Part shown: positions 31,739 to 43,697 of the stretch, in pieces
Layout of the letters: the number at the start of each line of letters is the position of its first letter
Position numbering within the stretch: the stretch's first letter is position 1
Source of the DNA: Closterium sp. Naga37s-1
Lineage: Eukaryota > Streptophyta > Zygnematophyceae > Desmidiales > Closteriaceae
Direction of reading: 5' to 3'
NCBI GenBank assembly: GCA_947471745.1
Contig: CANJKZ010000956.1
Span: 186,001-250,000 of the forward strand
DNA length: 64,000 nucleotides
Made by a program: the position numbers and the translations under genes
The notes under the pieces: generated by a model
The model's input: the letters and a program-made list of their open reading frames with translations, nothing else
The model's database searches: none
Told to the model about the DNA's origin: nothing

Positions 31739-31937
31739 TGTCAGAATTATGTTATAACTGCATGTAGTTCTAGCCTTAGTGTACTTATCCTAACTTCCTG
31801 CTTGGTGGTGTACCCCCCTTTCCTACCCTATTTGTACTTCACTCTCTATAGTGAAACCACCTCCTTTCTTGTTCTCAACTCTCTCGACACTCCTTGGATA
31901 GTTCTCACCCTAGCCATGGCTCCTATGACTTTAACAG
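31739..31937 (+). repeat. LTR 5' fragment
   Basis: Begins tgtcagaattatgttataac directly after a purine tract. It contains a tatagtgaaacc segment and is cut at about 31937 by copia RNase H sequence (catgattgccttgtgtcagg). No matching partner LTR was found in the window. Confidence 0.55.
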
Positions 31938-32395
31938 CCATGATTGCCTTGTGTCAGGAGCACAGACTGGAGCACAGAACGAAGCACATCGCTCTGCATT
32001 TCTTCCTTGGTCGAGATTTGCAGACGCGTGGTCAGCTTCGTCTTGCTTACGTGGCCACTCGGGCCAACACTGCTAATATATTCACCAAGGCACTTCAGTC
32101 TGGTGATCATCAACGTTTCTGTATTGTTTTGGGCCTTGTGCCTACTTTGCCCCACTTGCTCACTGCGTAACTTTGCTTGTATTGTGATCTATATATATAA
32201 CAGCATGCTTACACTTACTAGGGTATGATCACTGTACTGTTTGTTCTTTCATATAACTCTGCATGTGAACTGCCCTTGTGGCCATTTGCTTGTGCTCAGA
32301 ATGTGTGGTGACTTCGTGATCCACCCTGAGTTTGCTTTGCTTTTCTTGACTGGTCTTGTGACCACTTGTTCTCCCCCACTTTGCCTGTGGGGGTG
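31938..32395 (+). pseudogene. copia mosaic D, part 3: RNase H end and 3' UTR
   Basis: Encodes ALCQEHRLEHRTKHIALHFF...TRANTANIFTKALQSGDHQRF and the usual PTLPHLLTA end at 32170, then the conserved copia 3' UTR with the purine tract ctgtgggggtg. From 32232 onward it is part of the block duplicated inside E. Confidence 0.88.
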
Positions 32396-32521
32396 TGTCA
32401 AAATGTTATAGTGCTTACATTGGGTAGGCTGTAGTGGGGTAGCCCATAAGGGGTACAACCCAATTAGGGTTAGTAGTTGTACCAAAGCTCAATGCATCCT
32501 TTCTCGTTCAGTATCCTGACA
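32396..32521 (+). repeat. copia LTR (3' LTR of mosaic D)
   Basis: 126 bp, tgtcaaaatgttatagtg to agtatcctgaca. No 5' partner remains in D. Identical to 16128-16253. It cuts into a pogo-like DDE gene at 32522. Confidence 0.88.
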
Positions 32522-33132
32522 AGTTGTTCATCAAGCCGAAGCTCAAAGTGCGCGCACGGAGCGCGATGCTGGTCTTCTATTTGTATCGAGGACATCTCAC
32601 GGACGAGGTGAAGCATACGTTTGCCAACCTAAAGATCGTGCCGGCGGTCATCCCTGGAGGCTGCACGGCGGAGGTGCAGCCGTTGGATGTCAGCATCAAC
32701 CGTTCGTTCAGGGCGAGCGTCCGCCAGCAGTACCAGGTGTGGTTCGAGTCAGAAGGCATTAGTTTGCTGACAGCGACATGTGAGTGCGTGGCACCCTGTT
32801 TGAATTAGCGTGGTAGTTATTGCAATATCACTAATTGCTTCCATGGTCCACCGTCCCTACTCCTTTGTGTAGGGAATGTTCGCAAACTACCACCTTAGTT
32901 TATCCTCAGGTGGATTTCGAAGGCCTGGAAGGTGGTGCACGCCGTCCTCATCCAGCGGACATTCATCACATGCGGGATAAGCAATGCCCTCAATGAGTCA
33001 GGGGACCATCTTTGCATGGCACACACCAGGAACACCTTGCCAGTTGAAGTTGAAGTCGATGACGAGTTTGCTGCAAATGGCTTCTGGAGCAACAACTGTG
33101 ACGAGCCAGAGTCTAACAAGAAGCCCGATTAA
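32522..33132 (+). pseudogene. pogo-like DDE endonuclease remnant (copy 2)
   Basis: Same sequence as 16254-16864: VPAVIPGGCTAEVQPLDVSI in block 1 and RTFITCGISNALNESGDHL in block 2, split by an intron-like gap at about 32780-32909. Truncated on the left by the D LTR. Confidence 0.65.
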
Positions 33133-34224
33133 CGAGGAACCGGAGTAGGCTAAGAAACTACTAGCATAGGCAGCTAGTTAGCTAGATAGAGGTCCCTAGT
33201 TTGTAGTCGAGATTGATAACTGACATGTACCCTGAAATGCAATATCAGTGCTAAACTGTTTGGATGTGCCCTGGATAGCAACATAAGATGTAGGTTTAAA
33301 CTTGTAGCGAAGCAACTTTGTAATAATAGCTTAAAAACCAAAAACAAACCAACTAGGGTACGCCTATAAAAAGTCACGGTGTTCCAGGGGGGGTGGATAT
33401 AAGTGCACTGTGCCAATTAGAAGCGCATGCACTTATCATAGGCCTACGCCTATATCGGGGTGACGCGGTATAAAATGATATGTAAGAAAAGGAGCGTCTT
33501 ATAATATAATGATTTTGCCCAAGGGGGTAGAGGGGGAGGAGGAGGGGGGGTGGGGGAAAGATAACAGAAACCGGCAAAACAAGCTGCCCCCAGCCGCATA
33601 AGCAAACCAGGGGGGCTTTAATCGCAGGGGTTGGTACCGGTATATCCGGGTGATTACGGTAACAAAAGCAGAAATTTCCTCTAAATGACGTCTGCCAATC
33701 AAATCAAAAGCACCAGAAGACCTGTGATGACCCTATTGCGCTACAACTCAACTGGGTACACATATGGACCTGCTACCTACAGTACTAGAGCAACTCTTGC
33801 CATTATATTCTGCGAACTGGGCATCACTTGTAAACCAACCTGTAACAAAAACACTTGAACACGAATCTTTGATGTTCACCTTCTTGGATTTGCCCATTTT
33901 GCAAATGATGCTTGCTGTAAATGACCAATACTCTGCCCTCAGACAAACCTGGCACAACAGGAGACATGAAAGCCAAACTTGAGAAGTTAGCTGTGACAAG
34001 AATGCAGAATAGAGGCAATGGTAATCGGGGCAAAATTGTTCAAAAAGCTTGACAGGGAAGAGACTGCTAGCAAACACAGTAGTGCCAAAACTGCTATTCA
34101 CCAAGTCCCAAGGTTTGTGGCACATTACAGAACTAATGTACCAAGAATTACCATTGTCCACCACTTTGCACTCCTATCTCTCCCTCCCTTCCCATCCCCA
34201 ATTATATGCCCTTTAAGCCCTTAC
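33133..34224. other. AT-richer non-coding stretch (copy 2)
   Basis: Equivalent of 16865-17957 with the G run one base shorter. No gene recognised. Confidence 0.5.
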
Positions 34225-35359
34225 CTGCAATTTTATGTTGCTAGGGATGGCGCTGGAGCATGTGAGGCCGGGATTGGTGTGGTACAGCTCAGCCCAGTTA
34301 CTTCCATTGACAGCCCCACCCGACTCCTTGCTGGTCCTTCGAAGAAGCACCTCACACGTGTCTTCCGTTGTCAGCGTGTCGTATCTCAGACACTCAGGTA
34401 CAGTGTAAGCGAAAGCATTGCTGCGCTCGATGCACACTGACTGGCCCGCCTTGATGCCACTGGGCGAACAGTCGAGGCCGGGGTTGAGCTTGGCAAGATC
34501 GTCCCCACCCAAGCCGAGCTGGGTGCTGATGTATGAACAGGTGTCGCCCTGGGAAGTTGGACAATGGAGAGAGCACGTGTTGAGTGCACGTGCTGCTGAA
34601 TACTATTGGATGTAAGTTAGCTAGGCTAGCTCGTTAAGACCACTACACACAACGGAGAAATCAAGAGGGCACCACCTTCCCTCACCTTGAGGGCGTAGAA
34701 GAAGGCAGTGCAAGGTATCTCAGGAGTACCACCCAGCTGAAGGACACTGCCCTTGGGCAATGGCTGGTTGCAATCTAACTCCTGCATTGTGGAACACAAC
34801 ATTTGCATCAAAAAGTGGTTTGAGTCCGATCTGACTCACATTCCTGAGCTCAAAAATGCAGAACATCGGCAATGTTTCAGATGAAAGAACAATATGTCAA
34901 TGAAGTACCATTAGAACCAGATAGGCGAGGCCAACAAAACCTTGACCACTCGTGAGCCCAATCTTTACCGCATTGTTAGAATAGAACCCTTCCAATGAAA
35001 GGCCAACAAGTGCAGAAACATCTGAGCACTGCCAGTTGTCTCCAGTAACTGTCATGTCGGTAGCTGAGGAATTCGCTGTAGAACGTTGGGTACAGAGAAA
35101 CGACGGAAAGAAGGAGTAACGTTGGGTTGGGGAGAAGAGGTCCCATTTGAAGAAGGGCTCTGTTTTTTGTTTCTTGTTTGTTCTTTTGAGCCAGAAACTT
35201 GGAGCAATGAAGCATCACCTGGATCACAGGTGGGGAAGCCGTAAAGTGTGACTCTTTCGATGTGGTTGGGAGGGCAGATGCAGGAGTAGGAGCCCTTGAG
35301 ATCGTTGATGCACGTGCCCACGTAGCAGGGGTTCTTGAAGTACGACCCACACACGTCCA
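34225..35359 (-). pseudogene. EGF-LysM protein gene fragment, four exons (copy 2)
   Basis: Exons 35359-35219, 35063-34969, 34781-34686 and 34548-34225, identical to copy 1 in every exon. It codes an EGF-like domain followed by LysM-type modules across in-phase GT-AG introns. The 5' end is cut by copia gag at about 35367-35430. With its natural flanks this is probably the source copy. The upstream signal-peptide exon and any downstream exon are not visible. Confidence 0.75.
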
Positions 35360-35371
35360 CTGCCACAACGG

Positions 35372-36318
35372 TTAGGGGTGATGGATATTCCACGTATTGG
35401 AGACATCAGGGAAGATCAAGCAGCGAGGGACATTGATCGCTAGGGCAGACCACGACTCTGGCAGCCGTATCACGATCTCCACGCATTGCACGAGCTCCGG
35501 GTACACCACACCGCCGCCTTGGAGCTTCGTGAAGATGTCCCGCATCTCATCCAACACCGGTTGCATCGGCTCTCCATCAACGAACTTGATGTCGCGCAGC
35601 CGCCGCGCGAGTAGCACGATGCCGGTAGCATGTGTCGGTGAGTGCACATCCAGAAGCTTCCTCCAAGCCTTGGGGCCACACTCTGGATCACCTAAGAGGT
35701 CATTGATGTGGTCAAGTTGTCGTCCGCCAACCGCTTGCACCATGAGCATGTACGCGTCGAACGATCGCTTCATCCATGCTCCTTTCAGCTCCGCGGCCTC
35801 CGGCATCTTCTCTTTCCCCTCCACCAGATCCAATAGCTTGTATTGGGTATACATCAGCCTCATGCAGAAACTCCAGTGCTCGTAGTCCTCCCCCATGAAT
35901 TTCTTAATAGAGAAAGCTTTCACAGGATCCACGGTAGTAGGAGATGGTGTAGAAGAAGTAGGTAGCGTAGGGTTGGCTGGTTGGTGAGTTCCCACTCCAC
36001 CACCAGCAACTCCCCCCTGCTCTCCAGCCTCTCTAGCTCCAGCCATCTCGCCATTAGCACCTCTAGAGTCCGTTCCAGTCATATTGAGGCCTTATGAACG
36101 GTGGAAACTTGAGAAATCGTTTGGAGAGAATTCTGCCAGAAGTTTCGATTCTACGAAAAACGTCGTCGCGGACTATATACTTCGAATTGGAACGCGGTTC
36201 GACCACCAATCGAAAGTTCCCAAGCAGAGCTACTAGAAACTGGTCTCACTCGTCAACATTGGTTGAGAGGTCGAGACGATTCGTCGTCTCAAAGTCGACT
36301 ACCCGCTCTGATACTACT
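35372..36318 (-). pseudogene. copia gag (UBN2-type) and leader (copy 2)
   Basis: Same as 19105-20051. Gag starts at 36082 on the minus strand and the primer site agtagtatcagagc sits next to the LTR start at 36319. Truncated where the EGF-LysM sequence begins. Confidence 0.75.
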
Positions 36319-37088
36319 TGTTGTTCAGGATCCGTCACTTTGAGAGCTTACGACGAACTCAATTCTCAACTAAACGCAAATCCGCTCGGTAGGATTGTGC
36401 GCCTTAGCCTAAGCTACCATCTCCAAGTTGAATCAGTCGTTAAGATGATCTATAGAGTGAGAACCAAGTAAAAACGTCCAGCAGCCGCATAACTAGAATG
36501 GTAGAGGAAGTACAAACATTAAGGCATAGAATGTTGGAGTTGGGGACTCCAAAAGAACCATGAGAGGGAAGGGTTTCTCCAAGAGATTGGGAAGGATGGT
36601 AGGAACCTTCCTAGCAGCAAGGATGCAACCCTCATCCTGAGGTCCTTGAGGTGTCACATACAAAATCCAATCTAGTTGGATTTTGCCTAGGTGTTGCAAC
36701 ATTTGCAACCCATGCTAGAAACTTCTAGCCACCACAATCCAAAAGTCAAAGTTGCCTTCCCTAACCATCCAACCAAAGATCCCTTTATAGTCATGTCCCA
36801 AGTAATCACCCAAATTATATATAACCCCAAAAGGTAATAAGAAATCCAAGTCTTGGAAATCTTGTAACTTGGGCGATCTTGGTCGGAATAAGGCGATCTT
36901 GGTATCGTTGGAAAGCTCTGGATTTCTCCTGCATGATCAAGCATTTAAACTTGGAGAAAAACACAGAAATGATAATATCCAACAGCCATGCATAATGACA
37001 TACGCTCATGCAAATCATGCAAGCACAAATAGCACGAGCACTCGGCAGGACGTTAGGATGACATGCACTCAAAATGACGTGCATCCAA
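36319..37088 (-). repeat. probable LTR of the UBN2-gag element (copy 2)
   Basis: Same as 20052-20821. Its right edge abuts the copia linker of U1 at 37089. Confidence 0.5.
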
Positions 37089-39877
37089 TACTGAGCCTGG
37101 GGGTGCTGAGTCTGGGGGTGCTGAGCCTCGGGGTCCTGCTTCTTCTGGAGGTGGTGCGGGTGCTTCGCCACAACTGTCTCCCCGGCCGGAGCCTCTCTCC
37201 CCGCAGCAGTTGCGCGAGTGGTTTACCCAGCGCACACGCCTTCGGAGTGGAGCTGCCGGAGCTGGAGACTCTGCCGCTGGAGACACTGGCGCTGGAGGTG
37301 CTGGAGTTACTGCTGGAGCTGGTGGTACCGGAGGTGCTGCAGCTACTAGTCCTGGAGGTGCTCTTACCAGGGGTACTGGAGCTGCCGGGCCTGGTAGTGT
37401 TGGGGGCGCTGGAGCTGGATACCCTACGGAGCCTGGAGCTGCTGGGGCTGGAGGTGCAGGTACTGGAGCTGGAGGCGCTGGTGGCGCTGGAGCTGGAGGA
37501 GCTGGAGCTGTTGGCGCTGGAGCTGGAGGCACTGGCACGGGAGGCGCTGGACCTGGAGGAGCTGGAGCTGTTGACCCCGGAGCTGGAGGTGCTGGAGCTG
37601 GGGGAGCTATGTCTGGTGGTAGTGTTGCCGGAGGCACTGTACGGCCGCGACCTTACTTCGTTCCCTTACTTCAGCAGGTTCTTGGTGTCCCGTCTTCTAC
37701 TGGCCTTACTCCTCCCTTACTGTGTCCACCGCCTGACCAGTCGCAGCCGCCGTTACAGCTAGCCTCCCCACTGCCTGCACCTTCTCCTTACACTGAGCAG
37801 ACCGGCGGTCTTACGGAGCGTCATGAGCATGCGTCTCGTCCTGCCTCCCTTGTTCGCACTGGTCATCGCGTTCCTTGTCCGCGTCCTCCTCCTGTCCCCG
37901 GCACACACGCTATGGAACTTCGTCCTTCCTCTGTTCCACTGCGTGTTCCTCTGCCGCCTCCTCCTGAGTCCTCTCTTCCTGAGGTCCCTGACCCTGAGTC
38001 TGACTGCGCTCGTGCTGCCAGACCCTCTGTCTCTCGTCTCCACGCCACTGTTGTCACCGACCCTTCTTTTCAGTCCACTGATGCGTCTGTCCTCGTTGCT
38101 GAGTTGACTTTGCTGCTGCCTGTCGTCTAGACTACGCCACCGCTCTTGTTGCTGAGTCTGAGTCTGCCGGTCCTTCGTCCGTCGGGGGTGAGTGTGCTCT
38201 TGGCACTGATGTCCTTGAGGACAGGCAGGAGGACCTTGAGTGCCTCGTTTTGCTTCCATGCTGCTGGCCCCTGAGGGAGACCCGGATGCACCAGACATCC
38301 CGACCCCACGCTCTTACGCAGAGGCGATTACGGGTCCTTACTCCTCTTAGTGGCAGGCAGCCATGGATGCCGAGATGGCATCCTGGAAGTCCACAGGCAC
38401 CTACGTCAACGTATTTCCCCCGTCTCGGGCGAACATAGTCGATGGCATGTGGATTTTCAGGGTGAAGCGGCCGCCGGGTTCTCCGCCTGCCTTTAAGGCG
38501 TGTTACGTTGCTAGAGGCTTCAGTCAGCAACAGGGGGTTGACTACTTCCAGACCTTCTCCCCCACACCGAAGATGACTACTCTTCGGGTGTTGCTGCACG
38601 TCGCTGCTCAGCGTGACTACGAGTTACACTCTCTAGACTTCAGTACAGCTTTCTTGCAGGGCAGCCTGCACGAGGAGATCTGGCTGTGCCGCCCACCTGG
38701 CTTTACTGGGTCGTTTCCTGCTGGTACCCAGTGGAGCCTCCGGCGGCCAGTCTACGGTCTCCGCCAGGCGCCTCGCGAGTGGCACGACACACTGAGGACT
38801 ACACTTGCTGCTCTGGGGTTTACTCCTTCTACTACTGACCCGTCGCTGTTTCTACGCACCAACACGTCGATGCCGCCGTTCTACGTCCTCGTGTACGTCG
38901 ACGACCTTGTCTTTGCCACTGGTGACACTGCGGCACTGACCCTTGTGAAGTCGGAGCTGCAGAAGAGACACACCTGCACTGACCTGGGTGAACTGCGCAG
39001 CTATCTTGGCTTGCAGATCACCCAGGACAGAGCTAGGCGCACCATCACACTGACTTAGTCACACATGGTGCACCAGGTCCTTCAACACTTCGGCTTCCAG
39101 TTCTCCTCGCCACAGCCCACTCTCCTGTCTACCAGCCACTCGCTCTCAGCTCCACCTTCGGACGAGTCCGTAGAGCTGAGTGGTCCGTACCCTGAGCTTG
39201 TGGGTTGCCTCATGTACTTGATGACGTGCACACGACCTGACCTCGCGTACCCTCTCAGCCTCCTGGCTCGCTACGTGGCTCCCGGTAGGCACCGAAAGGT
39301 GCACTGGGATGCTGCAAAGAGGGTAATGCGTTACTTGTGCAGTACGTCGGGCATGGGGCTCGTGTTTGGAGGACGGGGTCCAGTTGTCCTCACTGGTCAT
39401 GCAGATGCTTCTTGGGTTGACGACTCAGCTACGCAGCGGTTGTCACAGGGTTACACCTTCAGCCTCGGTTCCGGCTCTGTTTCCTGGCGGTCTACCCGCT
39501 CGTCGTCGGTTCTCAGCTCCATTTGTGAGGCTGAGATCTATGCAGGGGCCATGGCTGCACAGGAGCTACGCTGGCTCACCTACCTGCTGACTGACTTGGG
39601 AGAGCAGCCTCGTTTGCCTCCAGTTCTGTACGTAGACAACAAGGCCATGATTGCCTTGTGTCTGGAGCACAGACTGGAGCACAGAACGAAGCACATCGCT
39701 TTGCGATACTTCCTTGCTCGAGAATTGCAGCAGCGTGGCCAGCTTCGTCTAGCGTACATGGCCACTAGGGCCAACACTGCTGATATATTCACCAAGGCAC
39801 TTCCGCCTGGTGATCATCAGCGCTTCTCTACTGTACTAGGCCTTGTGCCTACTTTGCCTCACTTGCTCACTGCGTGA
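37089..39877 (+). pseudogene. copia linker-RT-RNase H (U1)
   Basis: Linker with EPLSPQQLREWFTQRTRLRSG at about 37190-37252. RT N-terminal extension (MELRPSSVPLRVPLPPPPE) with a frameshift near 38105 and stops near 38130 and 38350. RT core at 38363-39058 with VYVDDLVFATGD. A TAG replaces the Gln codon of the usual LTQSHM at 39056. RNase H at 39065-39877 (GHADASWVDD, CEAEIYAGAMAAQELRW, TRANTADIFTKALPPGD). Recently decayed; few lesions. Confidence 0.88.
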
Positions 39878-40136
39878 CTTTGCTTGTAATGTGATATATA
39901 CATATATACCTGCATGTTTACACTTGCTAGGGTATGATCACTATATTGTTTGTTCTCTTTTATATAACTCTGCATGTGAACTGGCCTTGTGGCCCTTTGC
40001 TTGTGCTCGGACTGTGTGGTGACTTTGTGATCCACCCTGAGCTTGCTTTGCTTTTCTTGACTGGTCTTGTGACCACTTGTTCTCCCCCACTTTGCCTATG
40101 GGGGTGTGTCAAACTTGTATAGTGCTTACATTTGTG
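39878..40136 (+). other. U1 3' UTR, polypurine tract and LTR start
   Basis: Conserved copia 3' block ending tatgggggtg at about 40106, then the first 30 bp of an LTR. The LTR is cut exactly where the U2 linker (ctgcgtctgggggtg) begins. Confidence 0.85.
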
Positions 40137-42934
40137 CTGCGTCTGGGGGTGCGGAGCCAGGGGTGCGGAGTCTGAGGGTGCTGGGACTGGGGGTGCTGAG
40201 CCTGGGGGTGAGGAGCCTGGGGGTGCTGAGCCTGGGGGTGCTGAGCCTGAGGGTGTTGAGCCTGGGGGTGCTGAGTTGGAGGGTGCGGAGCCGGGGGGTG
40301 CTGAGCCTCGGGGTGCTGCTTCGTCTGGAGGTCCTGCTGGTGCTTCGCCGAGCCTGTCTCCGCGGCCAAAGACTCTCTCTCCGCAGCATCTGCGTGAGTG
40401 GCTTGTTCGGCGCGCACGCCTTCGCAGTGGAGCTACTGGAGCTGAAGGCACTGGAGACAATGGACCTGGAGGTGCTGGAGTTACTGCTGGAGCTGGTGGT
40501 ACTGGAGGTACTGCGGCTACTGGTCCTGGAGGTGCTCGTACCAGGGGTACTGGAGCTGCCGGGACTGGTGGTGTTGGGGGCGCTTGCGCTGGAGACCCTA
40601 CGGAGCCTGTAGCTGCTGGGGCTGGAGGCACTGGAGCTGGAGGCACTGGCGCTAGTGGCGCTGGAGCTAGAGGAGCTGGAGCTAGAGGAGCTGGAGCCAG
40701 AGGCACTGGTGCGGGAGGCGGTGGAGCCGGAGGAGCTGGAGCTGTTGACCCTGGAGGCACTCTGCGGCCGCGACCGTACTTCGTTCCCCTGCTTCAGCAG
40801 GTTCTTGGTGTCCCGTCTTCTATTAGCTTTACTCCTACCCTACTGTGTCCACCGCCTTACCTGTCGCAGCTGCCGTTGCAGCCAGCCTCCCCTCTGCCTA
40901 CTCCTTCTCCTTACACTTAGCAGTCCGGCGGTCTTACTGAGCGTCATGAGCTTGCGTCTCGTCCTGTCTCGCCTGTTCGCACTGCTCGTCGCGTTCCTCG
41001 TTCGCGTCCTCCTCCTGTCCCCGGCACGCACCTTATGGCACTTCGTCCTTCCTCTGTTCCACTGCGTGTTCCTCTGCTGCCTCCTCCTGAGTCCTCTCTT
41101 CCTGAGGTCCCTGACCCTGAGTCTGACCGCGCTCGTGCTGCCAGTCCCACTGTCTCTCGTCTCCTCGCCACTGTTGTCACTGACCCTTCTTTTGAGTCCG
41201 CTGCTGCGTCTGCCCTCGTAGCTGAGCTGCTTGACTTTGCTGCTGCCTGTCGTCTAGACTACGCCACAGCTCTTGTTGCTGAGTCTGCGTCTGCCAGTCC
41301 TCCGTCCGTCGTGGGTGAGTGTGCTCTTGGCACGGACGTCCTTGAGGACAGGCAGGAGGACCTTGAGTGTCTTGCAGCTGCTTTACCTCGTTTCGCTTCC
41401 ATGCTGCTTGCCCCTAAGGGAGACCCAGATGCACCAAACATCCCGACCCCGCGCTCTCACGCAGAGGCGATTACGGGTCCTTACTCCTCTCAGTGGCAGG
41501 CAGCCATGGATGCCGAGATGGCATCCTGGAAGTCCACAGGCACCTACGTCGACGAGGTTCCCCCACCTGGGGCGAACATAGTCGATGGCATGTGAATTTT
41601 CAGGGTGAAGAGGCTGCCGGGTTCTCCGCCTGCCTTCAAGGCGGGTTACTTTGCTAGAGGCTTCAGTCAGCGACAGGGGGTCGACTTCTTTCAGACCTTC
41701 TCTCCCACCTCGAAGATGACTACTCTTCGGGTGTTTCTGCACGTTGCTGCTCAGCGTGACTACGAGTTGCACTCTCTGGACTTCAGTACAGCTTTCTTGC
41801 AGGGCAGCCTGCACGAGGAGATCTGGCTGCGCCGCCCACCTGGCTTCACTGGGTCCTTTCCTGCCGGTACCAAGTGGAGCCTCCGCCGGCCAGTCTACGG
41901 TCTCCGCCAGGCACCTTGAGAGTGGCACGACACACTGAGGACTACACTTGCGGCTCTTGGGTTTACTCTTTCTACTGCTGAGAATTTGCTGTTTCTACGC
42001 ACCGACCCTTGTGAAGTCGGAGCTGCAGAAGAGACACACTTGCACTGACTTGGGTGAACTGCGCAGCTATCTTGGCTTGCAGATCACTCGGGACAAAGCA
42101 CGGCGCACCATCACACTACACATGGTGTACCAGGTCCTTCAGCGCTTCGGCTTCCAGTTCTCCTCGCCACAGCCCACTCCTCTGTCTACCAGCAACTTGA
42201 TCTCAGCTCCACCTTCGGACGAGTCCGTAGAGCCGAGTGGTCCATACCCAGAGCTTGTGGGTTGCCTCATGTACCTAATGACGTGCACTCGACCTGACCT
42301 CGCGTACCCTCTCAGCCTCCTGGCTCGCTACGTGGCTCCCGGTAGGCACCGATAGGTGCACTGGGATGTTGCAAAGAGGGTACTGCGTTACTTGTGCAGT
42401 ACGTCGGGCATGGGGCTCGTGCTTGGAGGACGGGGTCCAGTTGTCCTCACTGGTCACGCAGACGCTTCTTGGGTTGACGACTCAGCTACGCAGCGGTCGT
42501 CATAGGGTTACACCTTCAGCCTCGGTTCTGGCTCTGTTTCCTGGCGGTCTACCCGCTCGTCTTCGGTTCTCAGCTCCAGTTGTGAGGCTGAGATCTACGC
42601 AGGGGCCATGGCTGCTCAGGAGCTACGCTGGCTCACCTACCTGCTGACTGACTTGGGAGAGTAGCCTCGTTCGCCTCCAGTTCTGTACGTAGACAACAAG
42701 GCCATGATTGCCTTGTGTCAGGAGCACAGACTGGAGCACAGAACGAAGCACATCGCTCTGCGATACTTCCTTGCTCGTGAGTTGCAGCAGCGTGGCCAGC
42801 TTCGTCTTGCGTACGTGGCCACTAGGGCCAACACTGCTGATATATTCACCAAGGCACTTCCGCCTGGTGATCATCAGCGCTTCTCTACTGTACTAGGCCT
42901 TGTGCCTACTTTGCCTCACTTGCTCACTGCGTGA
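40137..42934 (+). pseudogene. copia linker-RT-RNase H (U2)
   Basis: Linker with the TLSPQHLREWLVRRARLRSG motif (about 40369-40428) and a stop at about 40611. RT extension MALRPSSVPLRVPLLPPPE. TGA replaces Trp in the usual GMWIFRVK at about 41594, a stop replaces Arg at 41918 (APREW), and the VYVDDLVFA active-site block is deleted near 42000 (LFLRTD joins LVKSELQ). Further stops near 42354, 42504 and 42662. The end is intact (TRANTADIFTKALPPGD to 42934). Clearly dead. Confidence 0.88.
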
Positions 42935-43163
42935 ATTTGCTTGTACTGTGATATATATATATATACCTGCATGTTTACACTTGCTAGGGTATGATCACTG
43001 TATTGTTTGTTCTCTTTTATATAACTCTGCATGTGAACTGGCCTTGTGGCCCTTTTCTTGTGCTCGGACTATGTGGTGACTTTGTGATCCACCTTGAGCT
43101 TGCTTTGCTTTTCTTGACTGGTCTTGTGACCACTTGTTCTCCCCCACTTTGCATATGGGGGTG
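42935..43163 (+). other. U2 3' UTR and polypurine tract
   Basis: Conserved copia 3' UTR, with a (ta)n run near 42950, ending atatgggggtg before the TGTCA of the LTR at 43164. Confidence 0.8.
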
Positions 43164-43306
43164 TGTCAAACTTGTATAGTGCTTACATTTGTGTAGGCTT
43201 ACATTATGAAAGAGTTGGGTACAAGTACTAACCCTAATTGGGTTGTACCCCTTATGGGCTACCCCACTATAGCCTACACAAATGTAAGCACTATACAAGT
43301 TTGACA
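43164..43306. repeat. fold-back LTR: 36-bp perfect inverted repeat
   Basis: The first 36 bp of a plus-orientation LTR (43164-43199) are matched exactly in reverse complement by 43271-43306. The right part (about 43200-43306) is a minus-orientation LTR of the same type lacking its last ~25 bp. The two face each other head-to-head around a 71-bp loop. Confidence 0.9.
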
Positions 43307-43410
43307 CTTCGGCCATCTTGGACTTGGAGCGTGTGCCGCTCGCCAGATCTTGGTTCAGCTAATATTACGGAAGTGATGTTGCGAAGAATCCCTGAGTAGG
43401 TCTCATACCA

Positions 43411-43697
43411 TGTTACAATCCTAAATGGGACTTAACGAAGGATCGTCTCAGGGTTGATTGCAGGTTGAGTTGTTGCAGCGGAAGTATTGAGCTCAGGTCA
43501 GAGTGGATGTAATTGACTGAGATGATTAAAATAATGCATACATCGAGTTTATATATGTCAGAACTAGCAGTAGAAAGTAAGAATGAAGAAAGAAGAGGGG
43601 ATTCACTAGCAGCAATGAGGATACATATAGCAAACCCTAGATGGGTTGTACTCGCTATAGAGCACCCCACTACAGGCTAGAGAATAACATTCTGACA
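43411..43697 (-). repeat. orphan LTR (about 287 bp) with adjacent primer site
   Basis: Plus-strand ends are tgttacaatcct and aacattctgaca. On the minus strand a primer-site-like tggtatgagacc (43410-43399) abuts its inner end. The outer ~130 bp resemble LARD LTRs (acccactacaggctagagaat, aaccctagatgggttgtact). Only about 90 bp of interior remains (43307-43398). Relic of another minus-oriented element related to LARD1/LARD2. Confidence 0.6.

Larger units (their letters stand above)
32232..37624. repeat. second copy of the 5.39-kb block
   Basis: Matches 15964-21357 over its whole length with one indel in a G run (about 33545). In this copy both ends are continuous with their natural neighbours: the left end lies within D's 3' UTR and the right end continues through the linker into the U1 reverse transcriptase. 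This is therefore more likely the source and the E copy derived. Confidence 0.93.
37089..40136 (+). mobile_element. 5'-truncated copia 3' end 'U1'
   Basis: Starts inside the linker, then RT, RNase H and 3' UTR, and ends after only 30 bp of LTR (40107-40136, tgtcaaacttgtatagtg...tttgtg), where the linker of U2 begins. It lacks gag, protease and integrase. Confidence 0.88.
40137..43163 (+). mobile_element. 5'-truncated copia 3' end 'U2'
   Basis: A second head-to-tail copy with the same extent as U1 (linker to 3' UTR), followed by an LTR that folds back as an inverted repeat. It is less well preserved than U1. Confidence 0.88.

Noticed and set aside
31472-32170. 232-codon ORF ending in RNase H
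   Set aside because: It crosses a purine tract, an LTR start and a breakpoint; a chance fusion of three unrelated pieces.
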